Positions 8,780 through 16,512 of a stretch of 64,000 nucleotides of DNA are shown in pieces; positions within the stretch are counted from its first letter, which is position 1; each line of letters begins with the position of its first letter. The notes beneath the pieces were generated by a model. The model did no database searches and was not told the origin of the DNA. It saw only the letters and a list, made by a program, of their open reading frames with translations. The DNA lies in the NCBI GenBank assembly GCA_947167995.1, contig CAMVKS010000001.1, forward strand, positions 58,061-122,060. Direction: 5' to 3'. The stretch comes from an uncultured Prevotellaceae bacterium (lineage in GTDB: Bacteria > Bacteroidota > Bacteroidia > Bacteroidales > Muribaculaceae). The translations under genes and the position numbers were made by a program.

Positions 8780-9310
8780 TTAGACTATCCCGTTCATCAT
8801 TGCATAGAAGCTAAGTCCCGACACGCTTTTGATGCCTAACTTGGCAGTAAGGTTCTTGCGGTGTGTGAGCACCGTATTGACGCTGATGTTGAGTTCTTGT
8901 GCTATCTCCTTGTTGATGTGGCCTGAGGCAATGAGTCTCAGGACTTCGATTTCCCGTGATGAGAGTGCCGTGCTGGTGTTTTCTTCTTTCTTGCCGGTGC
9001 GAAGCAATCGGCTTAACATGTCGATGAGTTCATTCTCACAGGCCGACGTTCGCAGTGTGTTCATTTCATCGATATCTTCTTTGTTAAGGACAACAGTTTT
9101 TGCCTTGCGAGGCAAGAAGAAACTGAGGTTGCCCACAAAGGTGGACTGGTCGATGAAGAAGAAACTTGGTTCGTTGTTGACGTTTAAAGATTTGAAAAAG
9201 AACTTGTCACCGATGTAGGCATCGATGTCAAATACATTGCGCAACAACTCTCGGAGGCCGATGGCTTCGAGTTGATTGGTTGTCAATATAACTGCACGGT
9301 ACTCGCTCAT
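8780..9310 (-). CDS. LuxR-type transcriptional regulator with degenerate receiver
   Basis: 176 residues. The C-terminal 65 residues are a clear LuxR/GerE helix-turn-helix: LSSREIEVLRLIASGHINKE, then IAQELNISVNTVLTHRKNL, with the recognition helix in the second stretch. The N-terminal part has the strand/helix rhythm of a response-regulator receiver (RAVILTTNQLEAIGLRELL). However, the acidic pair that normally ends strand 1 is replaced by TT, so phosphorylation is doubtful. Its start overlaps the end of the upstream hemerythrin-like gene by 4 bases, implying translational coupling and a shared signal. What it regulates cannot be read from the window. Confidence 0.85.
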   Translation of the reverse strand: MSEYRAVILTTNQLEAIGLRELLRNVFDIDAYIGDKFFFKSLNVNNEPSFFFIDQSTFVGNLSFFLPRKAKTVVLNKEDIDEMNTLRTSACENELIDMLSRLLRTGKKEENTSTALSSREIEVLRLIASGHINKEIAQELNISVNTVLTHRKNLTAKLGIKSVSGLSFYAMMNGIV

Positions 9311-9978
9311 TTCATGGCATTTGATATAGGTCTCAAGAAGCGGTTGCGGATGCGGTTGTTCTGTTTGATGTCTTTCTTGAGTGAGAATACAGCAACAATA
9401 ACAGCATAGCCAAGATTATGATCGTAGTCACCCTTGAGATGCACAACGAGCATGTTGATGAGGTCGTCGATTTTGTCCTCAATAGTGTCGTTGGTGTCCT
9501 CGAGTGATGGTTGTGGCGTCAGGTTTATCTCCTGCCCAGAATTGCAAATCTCGGGGAACCACCGTTCACGGTCGTCGATGATGCGATGATGCAGCTCGTT
9601 CTTCACCTCGTCGAAGAACTGCTTCATGATAATCAGATTGTTGTTGTGCGATGGTGCTTTGCCTATTAGGAAAGCGAAGTGTCGCTCAATGTTGGGCAGT
9701 ACATTTTTCTCGTAGTAATCGTTGGTCTTGCTCAGGTAATCAACAATCTGTGGTGCGCTGAACTGTGCCAAAACTTCCTGTGGGAAATAATTCTCATTGA
9801 TGTAGGTGTTGAGAATGGCAGTGAAGAAATTCACATCGATGTGACGGGTATCGCATGCGTGGGCCACAGTAGCGTCGCCAACACCCATAGCTATTCCAAA
9901 CCTGTCAAGGACAGTGATAGTCGATGGCTCATGAAGAATTATCTCACTGAGCTTAGTGTCTTTATTGATAAGTGCCAT
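9307..9978 (-). CDS. Hemerythrin-domain protein (RIC/ScdA-like)
   Basis: 223 residues, probably cytosolic. The N-terminal 60 residues (LSEIILHEPSTITVLDRFGI) match the DUF542 domain of iron-sulfur repair proteins (RIC, ScdA, YtfE). The rest is a helical hemerythrin-like bundle with ELHHRIIDDRERWFPEI and GDYDHNLGYA. The usual CC pair of DUF542 is absent; HAC is present nearby. The expected first hemerythrin histidines appear as TND, so the di-iron site may be altered. Overlap with the LuxR gene suggests a sensor-regulator pair responding to oxygen, NO or iron stress; that role is inference from the family. Confidence 0.75.
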   Translation of the reverse strand: MALINKDTKLSEIILHEPSTITVLDRFGIAMGVGDATVAHACDTRHIDVNFFTAILNTYINENYFPQEVLAQFSAPQIVDYLSKTNDYYEKNVLPNIERHFAFLIGKAPSHNNNLIIMKQFFDEVKNELHHRIIDDRERWFPEICNSGQEINLTPQPSLEDTNDTIEDKIDDLINMLVVHLKGDYDHNLGYAVIVAVFSLKKDIKQNNRIRNRFLRPISNAMK

Positions 9979-9985
9979 TATGGTA

Positions 9986-10525
9986 TTAAATATTATGGTA
10001 AGAACTTGTTACAATGTATTGTGCCGGAATGTCGTGAGGCTCGGTGGGCAAGTGATCTACCAGCTGACAATCAAAACACACCGCTATGGTCACAGCATCG
10101 GTCTGCTTTAAGAAACGGTCGTAATAGCCTTTGCCCCTGCCACATCGGTTGCCTTCACGGTCAAAGGCAACACCTGGAACTATGACAAGGTCAAGAATCG
10201 ATGGGTTGACAATCTCGTCATTAGTGGGTTCCAGGATGTTGAAACTTCCTTTCCTTAGAGTGCCTGGTTCATATTTTATCACCTCGATATCGTCGCCGCT
10301 CACGCGTGGGAGATACACATTCTTGACTTTTGCCCAGCGTTCTATCACTTCATGTGTGGGAAGCTCATCGGGCAGCGAAGAGAAAATCATCACATTCTTG
10401 CTGTCTTGGAAAATGGTGGTATTCTCGATATAGCTGAACACGGCATGTGATTGGGCATGCTTTTGTTCATCGGTGAGTTGTCGCACGAGAGTCTTCACGC
10501 TCTTGCGCAATTCTTTCTTGTCCAT
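9986..10525 (-). CDS. 5-formyltetrahydrofolate cyclo-ligase
   Basis: 179 residues from the ATG at 10525. A TTG at 10537 in the same frame is possible but would start inside the spacer. Converts 5-formyl-THF to 5,10-methenyl-THF with ATP. Family hallmarks are DLVIVPGVAFDREGNRCGRG followed by KGYYDRFL (about 130-152, the conserved substrate/ATP loop) and the N-terminal KKELRKSVK with its basic ATP-contacting residues. It starts 8 bases after the stop of the processing protease, so they share an operon with dCMP deaminase. dCMP deaminase and folate C1 units both feed thymidylate synthesis, so the grouping makes sense. Confidence 0.92.
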   Translation of the reverse strand: MDKKELRKSVKTLVRQLTDEQKHAQSHAVFSYIENTTIFQDSKNVMIFSSLPDELPTHEVIERWAKVKNVYLPRVSGDDIEVIKYEPGTLRKGSFNILEPTNDEIVNPSILDLVIVPGVAFDREGNRCGRGKGYYDRFLKQTDAVTIAVCFDCQLVDHLPTEPHDIPAQYIVTSSYHNI

Positions 10526-10533
10526 TGTGAGTG

Positions 10534-12168
10534 TCAATAATTAGTGATTGGGAATGCCGCTTTGTGCTTGTTGAGAGCTTTCAGTGCAGTCTCAATGGTC
10601 TTGTCGCTGCGGTTTACAATGGGGTAATAGGAACTCTGACCAAAGATGTCACGTGCGATGAGGCCCTTGATGACACTTGTCAGAACATCTTCCGACTGGC
10701 GAATATAGTACCATCGAGCTGGCACGCCTTTGTTTGCGGCATGGTTAACAAAGTCGTTGAGGAGGTCGTCGTTGGCCGGCAGTTTGCGCAGAAGCTCTTT
10801 GTAATCACTCATCTGTGATAGCGATGAACGGTGCTCAGTGACATATTTCAGGGCATATTCCTGAATAAGTCCTGCTCCATATACGGCAGCGTAGTAGGAA
10901 GAATAGCTTGTCGTGTCACGAGGTACAAAGATGTCGGGAATTATACCACCTCCGCCATATACCTTTCGACCGGTGGAAGTCAAGAAAATCTTTGTTGTGT
11001 CGATTTTTATGCTGTCTTTATTATAGAGCTCTCCATTGCTGTATCGGTCCAGGATGTCTTTTTGATAGGCGCTCTCGCCGTGGTCATATGGCTTTTGGAT
11101 GCAACGCCCCGAAGGGGTGTAGTATTTTGCAATGGTAAGTCTGATGGCGCTCTTGTCGGGAAGATCAAACTGTTTTTGTACCAATCCCTTGCCAAAAGAA
11201 CGGCTGCCGACGATGAGTCCGCGGTCATTATCTTGAATGGCTCCAGCGAAAATCTCACTGGCACTTGCCGAGAATTCATCAATGAGAACCACAAGTTCCT
11301 CGTCCTGGAACTGACCTTGCCCGTTGCTGTAGGCAGTGGTTTCGTCACGGCGGTATCTGCCCTTGGTGCTCACAATAAGACGATTGGCAGGCAAGAACTC
11401 ATTTACCATGACGATGGCAATCTCAAGATATCCTCCACCATTTCCTCTCAAGTCGACCATAAATCGCTTGGCGCCCTCGTTTTTCAACGATTTGAGAGCA
11501 TTGACAAACTCGTTATACGTGTTACGTCCAAACTGAGACACTTTGACATAACCTGTGGTCTTGTCGATCATGTAGCTTGCATCCACCGAATTCATGGGAA
11601 TGTCGCCACGAGTGATGACAAACGATAGTTGCTTGTCGCTGCCCTCACGAGCGATGCCAACTTTCACTTTAGTACCTTTCTCTCCGCGCAGTTTTTCACG
11701 CACTTTGTTGGCATCAATCTGTGAGCCTACGTAGGAGCTGTCTTCAACGGTGACGATCTTGTCGCCAGCGAGCAGACCTACTTTATCGCTTGGCCCTCCA
11801 GGAATTACCTCTAAGACGACAATGGTGTCGTTCATGAGCTGGAAGGAGATACCAATGCCCGAGAAACTTCCGTTAAGCTCCTCTTGGGCCGCCTTTAGTT
11901 CTTTGGCCGACAGATAGGAGCTGTGCGGGTCGAGGTTGGCAAGAATGGCAGGAATCGACATCTCTATCAAGTCTTTGGTCTTGATGCTGTCATCGACATA
12001 TTCTTGTGATATGAGATTGAGAATAGTGTTGAGCTTCCTGTCGCTTTGAGTGTTGTAATTGTCGCTTGAGTAGGGTTGTCGCATGAAGAACCCCAAAACA
12101 ATGCCAACTATAACCGAAACGGCAATAGCAAGTGGCAACCAGGCGGTATAATCGCGTTTTTTATTCAT
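10534..12168 (-). CDS. C-terminal processing peptidase, family S41
   Basis: 544 residues. One N-terminal transmembrane anchor (about 10-28) exports the rest to the periplasm. A PDZ domain spans about 95-185, with FSGIGISFQ and PGGPSDKVGLLAGDKI. The S41 catalytic core has the substrate-carboxylate region LRGNGGGYLEIA, the nucleophile serine in SASASEIFAG (about residue 304) and the general-base lysine in SFGKGLV (residue 327). Such proteases cleave non-polar C-termini of exported proteins. A C-terminal extension of about 130 residues after the core is typical for Bacteroidetes members. It lies between dCMP deaminase (upstream) and the cyclo-ligase (downstream) in one operon. Confidence 0.92.
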   Translation of the reverse strand: MNKKRDYTAWLPLAIAVSVIVGIVLGFFMRQPYSSDNYNTQSDRKLNTILNLISQEYVDDSIKTKDLIEMSIPAILANLDPHSSYLSAKELKAAQEELNGSFSGIGISFQLMNDTIVVLEVIPGGPSDKVGLLAGDKIVTVEDSSYVGSQIDANKVREKLRGEKGTKVKVGIAREGSDKQLSFVITRGDIPMNSVDASYMIDKTTGYVKVSQFGRNTYNEFVNALKSLKNEGAKRFMVDLRGNGGGYLEIAIVMVNEFLPANRLIVSTKGRYRRDETTAYSNGQGQFQDEELVVLIDEFSASASEIFAGAIQDNDRGLIVGSRSFGKGLVQKQFDLPDKSAIRLTIAKYYTPSGRCIQKPYDHGESAYQKDILDRYSNGELYNKDSIKIDTTKIFLTSTGRKVYGGGGIIPDIFVPRDTTSYSSYYAAVYGAGLIQEYALKYVTEHRSSLSQMSDYKELLRKLPANDDLLNDFVNHAANKGVPARWYYIRQSEDVLTSVIKGLIARDIFGQSSYYPIVNRSDKTIETALKALNKHKAAFPITNY

Positions 12169-12204
12169 TTCGTAGTGGATAGAAAGATGGTCGAAAGGGG
12201 AGTG

Positions 12205-12630
12205 TTAGGGGGTTTCGATATCAAGCTGACAGCAGTCGATTCCCGCGCGTTTCAAAAGCTCTATGCCATCGGTGAGCCTATAAACTTCATTGAAAACAAC
12301 ACGCTTGATACCTGCTTGTATGATGAGTTTGGCGCATTCGATACATGGCGACGAGGTCACATAAAGAGTTGCCTCCCGACTGCTATTGTTGCTCTGTGCA
12401 ACCTTGGTGATGGCATTGGCCTCGGCATGAAGGACGTAAACCTTGGAGTGGTTTTCTTCATCTTCACACACATTCTCAAATCCCACAGGAGTGCCATTGT
12501 AGCCGTCGGAGATTATCATTTTATCTTTTACTATCAGAGCACCCACTTTGCGACGCTTGCAGTAGGAGTTCTCGGCCCATATCTGCGCCATCCTCAGGTA
12601 TCTGGAGTCTAATAATTCTTGCTTGTCCAT
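12205..12630 (-). CDS. Deoxycytidylate (dCMP) deaminase
   Basis: 141 residues, cytosolic. Deaminates dCMP to dUMP for thymidylate synthesis. The zinc site is complete: HAE at 68-70 (zinc ligand His and catalytic Glu) and PCIEC with Cys96 and Cys99. NSYCKRRKVGALIVKD and GYNGTP are typical of the ComEB-like dCMP deaminase family. It is the first gene of a three-gene minus-strand operon. TATCTTTG on the minus strand (12707-12714) is a likely -7 box about 80 bases upstream. Confidence 0.92.
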   Translation of the reverse strand: MDKQELLDSRYLRMAQIWAENSYCKRRKVGALIVKDKMIISDGYNGTPVGFENVCEDEENHSKVYVLHAEANAITKVAQSNNSSREATLYVTSSPCIECAKLIIQAGIKRVVFNEVYRLTDGIELLKRAGIDCCQLDIETP

Positions 12631-12706
12631 TGCTTGAAAAAGACGTAAGTTGTTGATTGATAATGCAAATAATCAAATGATGAAAAGTTGTTTTTTAAAC
12701 AACCTA

Positions 12707-12714
12707 CAAAGATA
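12707..12714 (-). promoter_or_regulatory. -7 box for the dCMP deaminase operon
   Basis: TATCTTTG on the minus strand matches TAnnTTTG. The -33 position has no clear TTTG, so the call rests on the -7 box and its position upstream of the first operon gene. Confidence 0.4.
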
Positions 12715-12761
12715 ATTATTTATTATTTATATATCACTAATTATAAAGGAAAAAGATGCTT

Positions 12762-12792
12762 AAAAATAATGAACAAAAACTTATTGTTCATT
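12762..12792 (-). terminator. Terminator overlapping the stop of the 12788 gene
   Basis: On the minus strand AATGAACAA (12792-12784) pairs with TTGTTCATT (12776-12768) and is followed by a T-rich run. The hairpin begins just before the TGA at 12788-12790, so the last codons lie in the stem. Confidence 0.5.
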
Positions 12793-13936
12793 CATTGGTT
12801 TGGTTTAGGACTTTAGAGAATCGAATTTGGCTTTTATAGACAGGAAACTTGAACGTGAGAATGACACCGCTTTCGAAGGTTGCATACACATCTTCCTCGA
12901 TGGGCTGGAATGTGGCGTCAATCCATGAGCCCGTGAAATTGTCGGTGAAAATAGTTTTGGTCATTTCACCCTTTTTCATGCCGAGCTGCCATTGCGACTT
13001 CCTGACTTGAGCACCATCGACATAAATCACATCATATCCAGTGCTTGTCTCCACAAGAGCAATAGTGTATCGTCCTCCTAATTTTAGCCAGGTGTCTTCC
13101 ATGTCGCGGTCGAGATAAACCCAATAACCCTCAAATGGGTTTCGCGATGCCTCGAAATGGCTGTCGAGTGCTTCTCGTGTCCACTGGGTGGTTATGGGAT
13201 GACCTGATGATTCGACTTCTTGTGACGAGACGGCCAGCACGGCGCGTTCTAAAGATATCATCGCTCCCGGCCCTACGAAGTAGCCAACTTGAGTCTGGGC
13301 GATACCATGACAGGCAATCTGTTCCTGTTCACTCATCTCGTGGCTCATTATCTCCTTGAGCTCATCCTTGCCGATAAGAACTTTTATCGCGTTCTCTTCG
13401 ACAGCTACACCCATGTAGTTGTAACCATCATGCAGGTCGACACCGTGCTCCAAGGTGGTGCTTTCAACTATCGTGTCTTTCCCGTTATGATGGTGTATTA
13501 GTTCAACTGTCATAGACCTCACGTCAACACTTTCGTTATATAGGTTGCTGTTGGTGCAGTGAGCCGAGACTCTCCAATAGTCAAAACCATTGTAATAGAA
13601 AACCAGTCCGCAATGTGTTGATGATATATTGCTTGTGTTCCCTTTGGCATCTTTCACTTTATAGGTCTTTCCCTCACGGTTGTGAAAGTTGGCAAACTTG
13701 ATGTAGTACTTAAAGCTCGAATAAGAATCTATTGTAGTAGTGTCAAGGTTGATGAGGCATTTGGAAGTCTCGTTGCCGTCTTGTAGATACTCGCCATTGA
13801 CTATAGCAGTGGAATTGTTGCGCAGTTGAGAGAAATCATTGTGACGTGTGCAATAGAAAGTTGATGATTGAGACATTGCTGCGCATGGCGTCAATATCAT
13901 GATTAATGTCAACAGAAGAGAACTGGTGGTTTTCAT
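12788..13936 (-). CDS. Secreted protein of unknown function
   Basis: 382 residues from the ATG at 13936. The frame is open to 14098, but MKTTSSLLLTLIMILTPCAA is an obvious signal peptide and the longer form would overlap the divergent LysE gene. The mature part appears to be two beta-rich halves: residues about 25-235 with many aromatic residues (FYYNGFDYWRVSAHC), then about 260-375 with NPFEGYWVYLDRDMEDTWLKLGG. The second resembles lipocalin-like or DUF4488-type small sandwich domains, but I do not recognise a family. It probably sits in the periplasm or on the surface. TATTTTTG on the minus strand (13960-13967) is a possible -7 box. Confidence 0.7.
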   Translation of the reverse strand: MKTTSSLLLTLIMILTPCAAMSQSSTFYCTRHNDFSQLRNNSTAIVNGEYLQDGNETSKCLINLDTTTIDSYSSFKYYIKFANFHNREGKTYKVKDAKGNTSNISSTHCGLVFYYNGFDYWRVSAHCTNSNLYNESVDVRSMTVELIHHHNGKDTIVESTTLEHGVDLHDGYNYMGVAVEENAIKVLIGKDELKEIMSHEMSEQEQIACHGIAQTQVGYFVGPGAMISLERAVLAVSSQEVESSGHPITTQWTREALDSHFEASRNPFEGYWVYLDRDMEDTWLKLGGRYTIALVETSTGYDVIYVDGAQVRKSQWQLGMKKGEMTKTIFTDNFTGSWIDATFQPIEEDVYATFESGVILTFKFPVYKSQIRFSKVLNQTNE

Positions 13937-14016
13937 TTTAGTGTTACTATTTGAGATAGCAAAAATAGGAGATTTCAACCTATTGAGGAAATAATTTCTA
14001 CATTTTTTAAGAATGT

Positions 14017-14048
14017 TTTCTAAAATTGCAAATCTTTTAGTAACTTTG
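14017..14048 (+). promoter_or_regulatory. Promoter of the LysE/CBM9 gene pair
   Basis: TAACTTTG at 14041-14048 is a perfect -7 box. TTTC at 14017-14020 lies 20 bases upstream as a near-match to the -33 TTTG. The ATG follows at 14064, so the leader is very short. Confidence 0.6.
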
Positions 14049-14063
14049 CCGTGTTTTTGAGTA

Positions 14064-14711
14064 ATGGAGGCAGTTTTTTCTATAATAATAGGTTGCATGT
14101 CGGTAGGTATTATCTTATCGGCACCAATGGGTCCTATAGGTATACTGGTAATTCAGCGTACTATGGAGAAAGGACGCAAGTCGGGGCTTTACACAGGCCT
14201 TGGCGCAGCTGTCTCCGACCTTTTTTACTGCCTGCTTGCCGGTCTTGGTCTGTCGTTTGTGACCGATTTCATTACCAACAATCAGGAAATGTTCCAAATA
14301 GGCGGAAGCATTGTTCTCATCGTTTTTGCCTTGTTCATGATGTTCCGAAGCCCTGTGAAAGGACTGAAACATGACGATGAGATAAAAATCAATTATACCC
14401 ACGATGCCATAACCGGATTTGCTTTCACGTTGTCAAATCCTCTTATCATTTTCCTTATCTTCCCATTGTTTGCTCGTTTTGGGTTCCCGTCTTCGGAATA
14501 TCAGTTCTATCACTATATCATAGGATATGTCTTCATTGTTTTGGGAGCCTTGCTCTGGTGGACAGTTATCACTTACTGTGTTGACAAGCTTCGTTCGAAA
14601 TTCAACATCAACAGTATGTGGCTTATCAACAAGATAATGGGCAGCATCATTCTCATACTTGCTATCTATGGTTTGATTTCAGGACTGTTGACCTATTTTC
14701 ATGTTATCTGA
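14064..14711 (+). CDS. LysE/RhtB-family amino-acid exporter
   Basis: 215 residues in the inner membrane, with about six hydrophobic segments. The N-terminal segment ends in SAPMGPIGILVIQRTMEKGR, the conserved LysE-family motif with its glycine/proline-rich turn. GLYTGLGAAVSDLFYC is the typical third segment. Family members export basic or neutral amino acids or related metabolites; the substrate here is unknown. The stop TGA overlaps the start ATG of the next gene by one base, so the two are translated together. Confidence 0.88.
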   Translation: MEAVFSIIIGCMSVGIILSAPMGPIGILVIQRTMEKGRKSGLYTGLGAAVSDLFYCLLAGLGLSFVTDFITNNQEMFQIGGSIVLIVFALFMMFRSPVKGLKHDDEIKINYTHDAITGFAFTLSNPLIIFLIFPLFARFGFPSSEYQFYHYIIGYVFIVLGALLWWTVITYCVDKLRSKFNINSMWLINKIMGSIILILAIYGLISGLLTYFHVI

Positions 14712-15448
14712 TGGAATGTTTGGTGATCTCTCTTCCACATCTTGACAAGATGCCGTTGCGCCAGGTGGGCGAGTATCTTGACTCGAATGTTGAGCACCAG
14801 GTGATAGAAAGTGTGAATTGGAGTGAAGAATACCCTTATAAACCGATTACTACTTTTGTTGTGGCTGTGTCGTTGACACGGCTGTATGTGTTTTTTTCTG
14901 TCATCAGTAAGGACTTGAGGGCGGTGAATAAGGATGATATGAGTCCTGTTGCACAAGATAGTTGTGTCGAATTCTTCATGCAAGTTCCGGATAGTGATGA
15001 ATACTGGAACTTTGAATTCAACTGCATTGGTGCCCTGAACGCAAGCCACCGTGCTGAACGCAGCAATCCCACACGCCTCACCCCCGAAGAGTTGACTTCG
15101 GTCAAGCGTTATGCCTCATGCGGTGATGAGTCCTTTGAAGAGCAGGAGGGAACATTTTGTTGGGACTTGACGGTGTCGATACCATTGCGGCTTGTGGGCC
15201 TGGATGGTAATAATCTTCCAGATTGTATCGAGGGTAATTTCTATAAGTGTGGCAGTAAAACCCGGCATCCGCACTATGTGTCGTGGAATCCTGTTGTTGG
15301 CGCTAAGCCCGATTTTCATCGTCGTGACTGTTTCGGAACTTTATGGTTCCGCAAGCCAGAACCTGTTATGGAATCTCGTCCAGTATCGCCTGTTGAAAAG
15401 AAAAAAAGCCTGAAACAGAGACTGCTCAGGCTTTTGGGAAAACGTTGA
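14711..15448 (+). CDS. CBM9-like carbohydrate-binding-fold protein
   Basis: 245 residues from the ATG at 14711, which overlaps the LysE stop. The frame is open further upstream, but only inside the LysE gene. There is no signal peptide. The pattern VAVSLTRLYVFFSVISKDLRAV, DSCVEFFMQVPDSDEYWNFEFN and FYKCGSKTRHPHYVSWNPV, ending in CFGTLWF, matches the family-9-like carbohydrate-binding domain proteins common in Bacteroidetes; these are usually about 220 residues and of unknown role. Cytosolic location and coupling to an exporter are odd for a sugar-binding domain. A basic tail follows the domain. The last 15 codons contain a hairpin that acts as terminator for the opposite strand. Confidence 0.7.
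   Translation: MECLVISLPHLDKMPLRQVGEYLDSNVEHQVIESVNWSEEYPYKPITTFVVAVSLTRLYVFFSVISKDLRAVNKDDMSPVAQDSCVEFFMQVPDSDEYWNFEFNCIGALNASHRAERSNPTRLTPEELTSVKRYASCGDESFEEQEGTFCWDLTVSIPLRLVGLDGNNLPDCIEGNFYKCGSKTRHPHYVSWNPVVGAKPDFHRRDCFGTLWFRKPEPVMESRPVSPVEKKKSLKQRLLRLLGKR
15396..15435 (-). terminator. Terminator of prs, embedded in the convergent CBM9-like gene
   Basis: AAAAGCCTGA (15404-15413) pairs with TCAGGCTTTT (15426-15435). Read on the minus strand, the stem is followed by a T-rich run (complement of 15396-15407), which suits prs transcripts. On the plus strand no T-run follows. The hairpin lies inside the coding 3' end of the CBM9-like gene. Confidence 0.65.
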
Positions 15449-15489
15449 TGTCTTTTTCTATATTTGATTGATATAAATCAATCGGGTAA

Positions 15490-16434
15490 TCAATGGTTGA
15501 TTAGATATTGCGAGCTGATGGACTCGTGATCGTTGATGCGCTGAATTGTCTCGGCAATGAGTCCGGCAACCGACACTCTCTTGACTTTCTCGCTGCGCGA
15601 GGTGTCGTAGTTGATAGAGTCGGAGATTACTACCTCGGTGAGAAGGCTGTTGTTGATGCGTTCGGTGGCAGGATCGCTCATCACACCGTGAGAGGCAATG
15701 GCTCTTACCGATTTTGCACCATTCTTCATCATCACTTCGGCAGCAGTGCAGATGGTGCCCGCAGTGTCGATCATGTCGTCGACGAGAATCACGTTCTTGT
15801 CCTTCACGTCGCCAATGATAGTCATTTTCTCAACCACATTGGCACGAGCTCGCTGCTTGTGGCACAGCGCCATGGGCACCTTGTAATGCTTGGCATACTC
15901 AAGCACGCGCTTGGCACCACCCACGTCGGGTGATGCAAATACCATGTCTTTGAGCTTGAGTTTGTTGATGTAAGGTACAAACACCGAAGACGCGTAGAGG
16001 TGGTTGAGTGGCAGATTGAAGAAACCTTGAATCTGGTCGGCATGTAGGTCCATGGTGATGATGCTGTCGACTCCGGCACTGGTGAGCATGCCTGCAACGA
16101 GCTTGGCTGCTATTGATACACGTGGACGATCCTTGCGGTCCTGTCGTGCCCAGCCAAAGTAGGGTATAACTGCTGTCACCGATTTGGCCGAAGCACGCTT
16201 GGCGGCATCAATCATGAGCAAGAGCTCCATCAGGTTGTCGGTGGGAGGGAACATCGACTGGACGAGGTAGATTTCGTCTCCTCTCACCGATTCTTCGTAC
16301 GACACTTGAAACTCCCCGTCGGCAAACTCGTTGACTTGCATTTTACCAACTTCTATGCCGAGTTTCTTCGCTATCTCATCGGCCAGATATCTTGAGTATC
16401 GGCCAGAAAAAATTTTGAACGGTTCTTTGCTCAT
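15490..16434 (-). CDS. prs: Ribose-phosphate pyrophosphokinase (PRPP synthetase)
   Basis: 314 residues, the normal class I length. Makes PRPP from ribose-5-phosphate and ATP for purine, pyrimidine, histidine and NAD synthesis. Key motifs are FADGEFQV and YFGWARQDRKDRPRVSIAAK (ATP/flexible region), MDLHADQIQGFF (divalent-metal histidines) and the PRPP loop VILVDDMIDTAGT (about 225-237). It is a single gene, convergent with the CBM9-like gene. TACTTTTG on the minus strand (16461-16468) is a likely -7 box 27 bases before the ATG. Confidence 0.97.
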   Translation of the reverse strand: MSKEPFKIFSGRYSRYLADEIAKKLGIEVGKMQVNEFADGEFQVSYEESVRGDEIYLVQSMFPPTDNLMELLLMIDAAKRASAKSVTAVIPYFGWARQDRKDRPRVSIAAKLVAGMLTSAGVDSIITMDLHADQIQGFFNLPLNHLYASSVFVPYINKLKLKDMVFASPDVGGAKRVLEYAKHYKVPMALCHKQRARANVVEKMTIIGDVKDKNVILVDDMIDTAGTICTAAEVMMKNGAKSVRAIASHGVMSDPATERINNSLLTEVVISDSINYDTSRSEKVKRVSVAGLIAETIQRINDHESISSQYLINH

Positions 16435-16460
16435 AATAACTAAGGTCTAAAATCCTACTG

Positions 16461-16468
16461 CAAAAGTA
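16461..16468 (-). promoter_or_regulatory. -7 box for prs
   Basis: TACTTTTG on the minus strand matches TAnnTTTG, 27 bases upstream of the prs start. A TTTG lies further upstream at 16494-16497 but 25 bases away, wider than the usual spacing. Confidence 0.4.
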
Positions 16469-16512
16469 CAATAATATTTTATTAAATCCTATACAAAAAT
16501 TAAATATTTTTT

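Noticed and set aside
13937..14098. Longer start for the secreted protein at 12788
   Set aside because: It would overlap the divergent LysE gene and its promoter and bury the signal peptide.
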